64,000 bases of DNA from Anolis sagrei (taxonomy: Eukaryota; Chordata; Lepidosauria; Squamata; Anolidae): contig NC_090034.1 in NCBI RefSeq assembly GCF_037176765.1, forward strand, positions 94,414,500 to 94,478,499, read 5' to 3'. Of this stretch, positions 48,225-57,776 are shown in pieces (position 1 is the first letter of the stretch; each line of letters opens with the position of its first letter). Made by a program: the position numbers and the translations under genes. The notes beneath the pieces are model-generated. The model saw only the letters and a list, made by a program, of their open reading frames with translations. It had not been told where the DNA came from and made no database searches.

Positions 48225-48528
48225 GTATTTGTCAAAGGCTTTCATGCCCGGAATCACCAGGTTGGTGTAAGTTTTCCAGGCTGTATGGCTATGTTCCAGA
48301 AACACTCTCTCCTGACGTTTCACCCACATCTATGGCAGGCATCCTCGGAGGTTGTGAGGTCTGTTGGAAACTAAGGAAAAGGGGGTTTATATATCTGTGG
48401 AATGTCCAGGCTGGGAGAAAGAACTCTTACGTGTTTGAAGTAGGTGTCCCCCAGGCAGTAAGAAGCCGAACCTTGAAACTGCTAGGCCATTAAATACTAA
48501 TCAAGGTGGCCTACTGCAATATTCACAC
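48225..48528 (-). mobile_element. Penelope-like terminal fragment, second subtype
   Basis: caaaggctttcatgcccgga, tctcctgacgtttcacccac, gtgaggtctgttggaaacta. It lacks coding. Confidence 0.55.
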
Positions 48529-48529
48529 C

Positions 48530-49835
48530 ATCCTGTGATTTCCAATTGCAGGGACATACAGACATTCGAAGATGTGGATATTCGGCTCAAAACCGCGATA
48601 TTCCCGCACCTGAAATCTCTTGGTTTTTGCCTGTTGTAACAATTGTTTATGTGGGTTGTTGTAGATTTTTTCAGGCTATATGGCCATGTCCAAGAGGCAT
48701 TCTCTCCTGACGTTTTGCCTGCATCTATGGCAAGCATCCTCAGAGGTAGTGAGGTCTGTTGGAACTAGGAAAATGGGTTTATATATCTGTGGAAAGACCA
48801 GGGTGGGACAAAGGACTCTTGTCTGGTAGAGCTAGCATTTGATAGCCTGGAAGGGCCTGGAGCAATCTTTTGTTGAGAGGTGATTAGATGTCTCTGATTG
48901 TTTTCCCTCTGCTGTTTTGCTGTTTTAATTTTAGAGTTTTTTTAAATATTGGTAGCCAGATTTTGTTCATTTTCATGGTTTCCTCCTTTTTGTTGAAATT
49001 GTCCACATGCTTGTGGATTTCAATGGCTTCTCTGTGTAGTCTGACATGGTGGTTGTGAGAGTGGTCCAGCATTTCTGTGTTCTCAAATAATATGCTGTGT
49101 CCAGGTTGGTTCATCAGGTGCTCTGCTATGGCTGACTTCTCTGGTTGAAGTAGTCTGCAGTACCTTTCATTTTCCTTGATTCGCATTTGGGCAATACTGC
49201 ATTTGGTGGTCCCTATGTAGACTTGTCCACAGCTGCATGGTATACGGTAGACTCCTGCAGAAGCGAGAGGGTCCCTCTTTGTCGTTTGCTGAACGTAGCA
49301 TTTGTTGGATTTTCTTGGTGGGTCTGTAAATAGTTTGTATGTTGTGTTTCCTCATCAGCTTCCCTATGCAGTCAGTGGTTCCCTTGATGTATGGCAAGAA
49401 CACTTTTCCACTGGGTGGATCTTCGTCTTGACTCTCGTGACTTGTTCTTGGTTTTGCAGCTCTTCTGATGTCTGAGGTGGAGTCTCCATTGGCCTGTAGA
49501 GCCCGGTTGAGGTGGTTCAGTTCATCTTGGAGGAGGTGTGGTTCACAGATTCTTTTTGCACGGTCTGCCAAGGCTTTAATGGTGCTTCTTTTTTGACTTG
49601 GGTGATGGTTGGAGTTTTTATGTAGACATCTATCTGTGTGTGTGTGTGTGTGGGGGGGGGGGGGGGGTTCTGTAAATGGTGTGACCTAATTGTTGATCTG
49701 GTTTACGGATGACTAGGATGTCTAGAAAAGGCAATTTCTTCTGTGTTTACAGGGGACAGTGTCTGGCCGCCCTCCTGTTTGCTGCGAAAGCTCTTGGAAT
49801 AGATATACTGTCTGGATGGGCCCTTGTTGGTGACA
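48530..49835 (+). mobile_element. Harbinger-type element 3' part, split by Penelope
   Basis: 48530-48645 and 49742-49831 together match 38405-38595 of the unsplit copy. The break falls within gtttacaggg. Confidence 0.7.
48646..49741 (-). mobile_element. Penelope-like element, 5'-truncated, GIY-YIG type
   Basis: The minus strand encodes HLLQDELNHLNRALQANGDS, FLPYIKGTTDCIGKLMRKHN and EKSAIAEHLMNQPGHSILFE, the RT thumb to GIY-YIG region of Penelope elements. The frame is broken. A GT/poly-G run lies at 49641-49668. Confidence 0.78.
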
Positions 49836-49919
49836 TTTTCTTCTGCTCCTGTGTTACTGCCTTATTACCAGGGTACTTTGTAGTTTGCTTTGGTGCTTTT
49901 AATGAACTTACAATGATGT

Positions 49920-50030
49920 TGTGATGTAATAAATCGAGTTGAATTTTTAAGCCGCCTTGAGTCGCTTTCAGGCTGAGAAAGGCAGGATAAAAATACTGTA
50001 AATAATTGAATAAATAAATAAATAAAATAA
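49920..50030 (+). mobile_element. L2-like 3' end
   Basis: aagccgccttgagtcgcttt...aaaaatactgtaaataa with an (AAAT)n tail. Confidence 0.55.
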
Positions 50031-50546
50031 GTTGTGTGGCTTCACCATTGATTGTACATTTCTCCTCTTCTCTGGAGTTTTCTTGACAGTCTACAATTTC
50101 TGATTGAAAAATCTTCAAGGAAGAACTTACTCCACTATAGCATCCTTAGTTTTTCTCTTTAACAGTTGGCTCCAATGTGAGACTATGGACCAAAATGGGA
50201 AACTGTGTGATAATGGTGGGAATCATTAGCCCCAGAAGTCCAGTTTTGTCTCCAATTCTGTCTAAGAAGCATGAGAACATTTTTGCCATATTTCTTGCAC
50301 CACCATCCCACGGCCATTTTGAGCTTAGGAAGCCTTTAAAATAGGAAGTGTGAAGAAGGTATTCTGTTTTCCTAGCCCAAGGTGAATGAAAACATGGCAA
50401 AATGACAACTACACCTGGGACATGGGCCCTATATATTCAACTTTTCCTGAACTTTTCCTCTTTTTTTTGGCTTTGGCCACCATAGGTATTGTTGTGCCTT
50501 GAAAGACATGATACTCACAAAAACTCCTTGGTCTCATGGTAACCAA
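50031..50546. other. No feature recognised, 3' flank of gene 3
   Basis: No exon or repeat edge seen. Confidence 0.3.
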
Positions 50547-50624
50547 GGCCTTTTCTACACTGCCATATAAACCAGATTTTCGAAGCAGACAATCTGGATT
50601 TTATAAGGCAGTGTAGATGGGCCC
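50547..50624. mobile_element. Harbinger-type MITE, short
   Basis: ggccttttctacactgccat ... ggcagtgtagatgggcccc, close to the gene 3 3' end. Confidence 0.55.
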
Positions 50625-50709
50625 CAAGATAAACCCAAGAAATCCATACCTTGCCCATAAGACTTTTAGCAAAACGTTCCATCCCTTTCAGTAGGAAGAT
50701 CAAAACAAT

Positions 50710-50715
50710 TTTATT
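50710..50715 (-). terminator. Polyadenylation signal of gene 3
   Basis: AATAAA on the minus strand about 100 bases past the TAG of gene 3. Position and hexamer fit; cleavage is not shown. Confidence 0.4.
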
Positions 50716-50812
50716 TCATTTTGAAATGGAATGGAAAGTATTAGAAATTGATACGGAGTACGTTTGGGTAATGCCCTTCTTCCTGAGATGTTGAACTGCT
50801 GCAAATGGATTA

Positions 50813-51003
50813 CTATAGGAAGATCTTCATGAGCATGTAGCCAGCAAGAGTCAGGAGGAGGGAGGAAGCTGGAGAAGGAGCCTTGGAACACTCAACTTGC
50901 TTCACAATTAATCCGCTCATATTAACACCGATCACTGATTTTAGTAAATCACACTGTGCTTTTGTAGTACACGCCTTTGCGTTGGTACAAATAGTAAGCG
51001 GAC
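50813..51003 (-). CDS. Gene 3 exon 5-like (end of LU domain and hydrophobic tail)
   Basis: The acceptor CATATGCAG ends before 51003. The exon encodes PLTICTNAKACTTKAQC... IVKQVECSKAPSPAS and then SLLLTLAGYMLMKIFL to a TAG at 50815-50813. The KxCTTxxxC and VEC spacing matches exon 5 of genes 1 and 2. Confidence 0.78.
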
Positions 51004-54000
51004 CTGCATATGAAACAGAAAAATGAATTACTATGAGCCTTATGTTATCTTATCTGTCTATCTATCTATCTCTTTAGCATGTGATTCTTCACTTAAGTTT
51101 CCTCTTAAGGGTAGCAATGAGAAATTTCAACGATCTTCCTACTGCTGCAGTTTTTGAAGACTACTCACAGGGGTCTTCCAGACAGGTGTTAATCCTGGGA
51201 GGGACTGGGATTTTTATCCCAGTTCCTCCTGAGATTGAGGCTCCACATCCACCCCAAACCCCAGGCTTTCCCTGGAGGGTGGATACAAGCTCTCCTGAGT
51301 GAACCAGAGGGGAGAACCAGCCCCCAGTCCTCCATTTACCCCCAAAATGTATGTGAGGGGTCTGGCTTCATGGTCGGCCCCCTCTGGCAAAAGCTATAAG
51401 TGTCCACCCCACCTCCCTTCCCAAACCTCCCAACACATCATTTCAACATGCCAAGAGCTTTTGCTGGAGGGGTCAAACAAACAGCCAGGCCTATCATGTA
51501 AGTGTGGGGTGTAAATGGGGGCTGGGAGGAGAGGGTGGGGGTACCACCCACTTCTTCGGTCTCATAAGAGCCCAAAGAACTGGGATCACAGTGAGGATTG
51601 ACCTCCAGAATCATGGAAGAAGTCCTGGGAGTCAATCCCCCAGGGTGCACAGAGCCCATACCTGGAAAGATCCAGATCTTATGTAAAGGTTCGAACCTTT
51701 CCTGGTGTTTTATTAATCTGGAGTAAACTGGAAAGTCCCACTTTACTCCAGATTGATTCAGGTTTACTTGAGGTATTATTTGGACGCCTCAGGTAAAGTT
51801 GTGACAGGTCCCGGGTGTTGGGCCTGTCTGGAAGGGCCCACAATTTAGGTCTAATTCCATAGAAAATGTTGTTGTTCATTCATTCAGTCGCTTCCGACTC
51901 TTCATGACCTCATGGACCAGCCCACGCCATAGCTCCCTGTCAGCCGTCACCACCCCCAGCTCCTTCAAGGTCAAGCCAGTCAATTCAAGGATGCCATCTA
52001 TCCATCTTGCCCTTGGTTGGCCCCTCTTCCTTTTCCTTCCATTTACCCCAGCATCATTGTCTTCTCTAAGCTTTCCTTTCTTCTCATGATGTGACCAAAG
52101 TACTTCATCTTTGCCTCTAATATATCCTTCCCTCCAATGAGCAGTCGGGCTTTATTTCCTGAAGTATGGACTGGTTGGATCTTTCGCGGTCCAAGGCACT
52201 CTCAGAACCTTCCTCCAACACCACAAGTTTTATTTTGAAAAGAATACTTTCTATGTTGAAAATAGCATTTCAAAGCCAAAATATAAATTTTTGCACAGGA
52301 AAAGCTTCCTATGCAAGTCATCTATGTGCAAACATTGCAAAGAACAAGTCCCAATGACAGGATTTCTTCTGCATTTGGTTGGCTGTCCTACTTAATAAAG
52401 TCATAGCAGCTCCCTTGCTGAATATGGCCATTATGAAACTGGACAATTAAGTCCCCTTACAAAGATGTAAGTCATATACAGTAGAGTCTCACTTATCCAA
52501 CATAAATGGGTCGGCAGAGCGTTGGATAAGCAAAAATGTTGGATAATTAAGGAAAAGCCTATTAAACGTCAAATTACATTATGATTTTACAAATTAAGCA
52601 CCAAAACATCATGTTTTACAACAAATCAACAAAGTAGTTCAATACACCTTTTTTTTTTTGTCGTGTCAGGAGCAGCTTGAGAAACTGCAAGTCACTTCTG
52701 GTGTGAGAGAATTGGCTGTCTGCAAGGACGTTGCCCAGGGGATGCCTGGGTGATTTGATGTTTTATCATCCTTGTGGGAGGCTTCTCTCATGTCCCTGCA
52801 TGAGGAGCTGGAGCTGATACAGGGAACTCATTCGCCTCTCCCCGGATTCAAACCTGCGACCTGTCGGTCTTCAGTCCTGCCGGCACAGGGGTTTAACCCA
52901 CTGTGCCACCGGGGGCTCATTAATACATTGTGACATTATGTAATAATTAGGCCTGTGCGGTTTCGTTCGTTAATTCGTTATTTCGTAATTAAATCGTTAT
53001 TTTTACCATATCCGAAGCGATTTCAAAACACATTTTCAAACCCGGAAGGGTTTAAAAATATCGAAACAGCAGCCCCATTTTTTTTACGAGCTTCAGCTCG
53101 TGTCGTTAATGGGATGGAGGCTGCTGAGTGCTGCTGGTGCCTGGGAGCCAATCCGGCGCTCCCAAGCACCCCAGCAGTGCACCGCCCCTGCCTGTTGGGC
53201 GCCCGGCCCGCGCGCGCTCACCCTTACAACCGGCCTCCGCGCGCCATCCGGCTCCGGCTCCTGCGCCCTCCTCCTCCTCCTCCTCCTCCCAGCTGTGTTG
53301 CAGGAAGTGTCAGGAGGAGGAGGAGGAGGGCGCAGGAGCCGGAGCCGGATGGCGCGCGGAGGCCGGTTGTAAGGGTGAGCGCGCGTGCGCCATCCAAACG
53401 GCTCCGGCTCCTGCGCCCTCCTCCTCCTCCTCCTCCTCCTGACACTTCCTGCAACACAGCTGGGAGGAGGAGGAGGAGGGCGCAGGAGCCGGAGCCGATT
53501 GGATGGCGCGCGCTGCGGCGCGCTCACCCTTACAACCGGCCTCCGCGCGCCATCCTCCTCCTCCTCCTCCTCCTCCTCCTCCTCCTCCTCCTCCTCCCAG
53601 CTGTGTTGCAGGAAGTGTCAGGAGGAGGAGGAGGAGGAGGAGGAGGAGGAGGATGGTGCACGGAGGCCGGTTGTAAGGGTGAGCGCGCGCGCGCGCCATC
53701 CAAACGGCTCCGGCTCCTGCGCCCTCCTCCTCCTCCTCCTCCTCCTGACACTTCCTGCAACACAGCTGGGAGGAGGAGGAGGAGGGCGCAGGAGCCGGAG
53801 CCCATTGGATGGCGCGCGCGCACTCACCCTTACAACCGGCCTCCGCGCGCCATCCTCCTCCTCCTCCTCCTCCTCCTCCTCCTCCCAGCTGTGTTGCAGG
53901 AAGTGTCAGGAGGAGGAGGAGGAGGAGGAGGAGGAGGAGGAGGATGGCGCGCAGAGGCCGGTTGTAAGGGTGAGCGCGCGCGCGAGGAGGAGGAGGAGGG

Positions 54001-56481
54001 CGCAGGAGCCGTAGCCGATTGGATGGCGCGCGGAGGCCGGTTGTGTGAGTTTTCAGGGCTGTATGTATGACCATGTTCCAGAAGCATTCTCTCCTGACAT
54101 TTTGCCCACATCTTGGCAGGCATCCTCAGAGGTCTGTTGGAAACTAGGCAAATGGAGTTTAAAAAATGTTTTGTAAATATTTACGAAATTTCGTAAATAA
54201 CAAAACATTTTTTGTAAAGTTTTGTAAATATTTTAAATAACGAAACAAAAAAACACCCCAATTACAAATCGATTTTAGAAACAAATTTTTTCTTGATCAA
54301 ACAGGCCTAGTAATAATTACTATATTTACGAATATAGCACCGAAATAGACAAGGGTTCTTTCTATCTCCCACCCTGGACTGCGTTGGATAATACATAATG
54401 TTGGATGAGTGAAGGTTGGATAAGTGAGACTCTACTGTATTGAATCCCAATGGAAGTTCTTCAAAATGCTTATCATCACTACCCCACTGAATTTTTATGC
54501 CTCCAAGAGTGGCAGTAGTAAGGTTCCTGTCAAATTCTCATATAATATAAGCTGGCCTATGTTAGAAATCAGTCTCGCTGTACATAATGTCTCAGGTCCA
54601 GTCCATGGTATTTCATATATGCTAGCCTCAGGTAGGAAAGATGCGAATATTGGCTGCCTGAGACATCATTTACAGTAGATGATGCACATCTGTTGCATAG
54701 ATTTATGTTCTTTATGTGGGGCATAGTCTCTGGCCCATACCTCCCAACTAGTCTGTTTTATCAGGCAGAGTTCCTGCCAATTCAGCTGCTTTTAAAATGT
54801 CCAGATTTCTCACTTCCCCTGCCCCGCACCAAGTAAACTAGGCAAAAGCAAGCCGTGCAGCCTTTTCCAGCTTGAACATTATTCCTCATGAATCACTTTT
54901 GCACTCTGGCACAGGCTGGCTCCTCCTGATTTGCGGTCTTTGTCACTCACCTGAACTCTGTTCAGTCACTAAGAAGATACAGGTATCTTGACCCCCAGTG
55001 CATGGAAGTTTAAATCTAGTACAGTTTTTGGAAGTACAGCTTGAGTTCTCACAGGTTTCACATTGCAGGCAATTACCTGGGAAGGGAGAGAATATTGAGA
55101 TGATTTCCCCATTTGTTTGCCAAGAAAAAAAAAAGGAAAACTGATATCTCCTCCTTAATTCTGAAACCTGCATTTATTTCAATGACCAGCTCTAAAACCA
55201 GGCTAGAAGCAGAAAGGCATGGAGAATGTCCCAGCTGCAGAAAAAAATAGGGTTGTAGAAATTCTCAGTCTGAAACTGGGACAATCTAAGTTTTGCAGTC
55301 AGCCTATCCTAAACCCAGCTGGCTTCTTGCCTATGTTATATATTTGGTTATGGCTCTGAATTTTCTTCTCAGACTGAAATTTGCAAAATATAAAATATTC
55401 ATTTGACCTAATTGATACAATCATTTCTGCAATATATTATCACTCTCCAGTAACTGAAGAATGTATCTGCAAATCTGACCAATTTATGTGCATTTCTAAT
55501 TCCTAATATTATGCCTCCTCCCACCCCCACAATTGTTGAATTACAATTGCAACTGCTGTGGTCTTTGTGGGAGAGAACAGTAGCCCACATGGGCTGGACT
55601 GAATACCTTCCCTCATTGGCATTCCTGTTTCCTTATGCTTCAAATTCAACATTGACACTGAAACACAACACCGCATGAGCTCTGCGAGTGCAGCAGTTTT
55701 CCAAATGAAGCAGGAAGTGTTTGAAGACCGGGACATCTTTAGAGAGACCAAGGTGCTTGTTTATAAAGCTATTGTCCTCCCAACCCTGCAAAACATGGAC
55801 TACCTACTAGGCTTGGTTGATCCAAAAAAAATGATTCAAAACCTGTTTCGGATCTAGGGGGCGCTGGTGATTTGATTCGGAAGTCACTTCTGAATTTTTC
55901 AGACACATTTCATACATCTACCAATGTTTGGTATATTTTAAAAGACTTCTCAGAACCATTGTTTATAGATAAATGGAATTTCTCTCATTAACCAAAATTA
56001 GATACCAATATCAGCCTGTTTTGCCTTTTTGGCTGGCCACCATTGACCAGCATAACACCCCACCCCTCCAAGACCAGGAAGGAGGAATCCCCGGAGGAGC
56101 GATTGCTTGACTGCCCTGTGGAAACACACAACGATATCCCAGTGACTCCCCTGTATGTAGCAAATCACTGTTTTGGAAGGAATGGGAAATGTAGTTTTTG
56201 ATGCCAATACACACACCATCGCAGAAGTGAGAGGAAGGAAACACACAGCAATGTCCCAGTGACTCCCTATATGTAGGAAAGCACTGTTTTGGGTACCACA
56301 GGGTGTGGAAGAAATGGGAAATGTAGTTTTTTGGTGCCAATACACACACACACACTGTAGAAGTGAGAGGAAGGAAACACACAACAATGTCCCAGTGACT
56401 CCCCTATGTAGGAAATCACTGTTTTGGGTACCACAGGGTCTGGAAGGAATGGGAAATGTAGTTTTTGGAGCCAATACACAC

Positions 56482-56527
<46 letters not shown>

Positions 56528-57742
56528 GGTTCTTTCTCTTCCCTGGCTCGTGGCTCCAAACAAACAAGCGCTTCCCTTTTCCCTTCCCTTCCTCTGTGCT
56601 CGGGCTTCCTCTCTCTCTCTCTTCTTCAAAACAACTTTCCTCTGTCTGCCTGCTTGTTAAACCCATACAACCCAACCCTTCCACCCCACACTTCAAGTCC
56701 CATGTCCCACCCTAAACCCAACAGCAAGAAGCGGCAAGGCAACAGTGATATTTGGTCATGACTCCGATTTGGGAGAACTCCCATCTCCCAAATCTTCTCT
56801 TCTCCTCTGGCTGCCCTGCAACCCTTCTTTCACCCCATGCACAACCAACAGCGGCAAGGCAAGAGCTCCAGACAATCTCCCCTCCCAGCCATGTGCTTTG
56901 GGTATATAGAGCAATGGCTGCCAGACGCTGCAAACCCCTCCCCTCCCCAAAATGTAACCCCTGATTGGCTGGGAGGCAAGCAGGCTTTGCCTCCCAGCAG
57001 ACTTGGTTGAATAAAATCGCTTCATCATTCCTCCAACTCACTTCCGCATTCTGAAAAAAATAGCGCAACTTGAGTCAAAACTATTGGGGACTTCAGGCTT
57101 AAAACAAAGTGCAAAAATATCCGAATTTATTCCACATTATGCCACATCTGAGTGAACCTATCCAACTCTACTGTCTACAGATATCTCACTCAACTCCTGA
57201 AAAAATTGCATCAGCATTGCCTACGAAAAATCCTGCAAATCTCTTGGGAAGACAGGCAGACAAATGTCAGCATGCTGGAAGAAGCAAAAACCACCAGCAC
57301 TGAAGCGATGCTCCTACACCATCAACTCTGCTGGACTGGCCACATTGTCCGAATGCCCGATCACTGTCTCCCAAAGCAGTTACTATACTCCCAACTCAAG
57401 AATGGGAAACTTAATGTTGTTGGACAGGAAAAGAGATTTTAAGATGGGCTTAAATACCAAGAACTGGAAGCCCTGCCCCTTGAGCTCTCTAACTGGAGGT
57501 CAGCTGTGACCAGCAGTGCTGCAGAATCAAAGAGGCATGAATGGAGGGCAAAAGGGAGAAATGTGCCAAGAGGAAGGCGCATCAAGCCAATTGTGACAGG
57601 GACCACCTTCCACCTGGAAACAGATGTTCTCACTGTGGAAGAACATGTTGATCAAGAATAGGACTCCACAGCCACCTACTCACCCACCGCCAAGACACTA
57701 CACTTGGAGGACCATCATCTTTGGGCTACAAAGGATCACCTC

Positions 57743-57776
<34 letters not shown>

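Larger units (their letters stand above)
52948..54309 (+). mobile_element. hAT element inside Tigger, TSD GTAATAAT
   Basis: Starts TAGGCCTGTGCGG and ends AAACAGGCCTA. GTAATAAT lies at 52940-52947 and 54310-54317. It carries the GC-rich array 53206-54045 and a Penelope end at 54046-54165. Confidence 0.82.
52479..54437 (+). mobile_element. Tigger-type MITE carrying two insertions
   Basis: TIRs CAGTAGAGTCTCACTTATCC and its complement end at 54437. The target TA lies on each side (52477-52478, 54438-54439). Without the SINE and hAT inserts it is about 325 bases. No transposase. Confidence 0.82.

Noticed and set aside
52955-54074. Long open frames (371 codons plus, 254 codons minus) through the GC-rich block
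   Set aside because: They translate triplet repeats in several frames on both strands at once (poly-Ser, poly-Leu, poly-Gly, poly-Arg). This is what (TCC)n/(GGA)n arrays give by chance.
56305-56715. 136-codon plus-strand and 232-codon minus-strand frames
   Set aside because: Both run through 125-bp tandem units and a (GA)n run inside a hAT element; no domain is visible.
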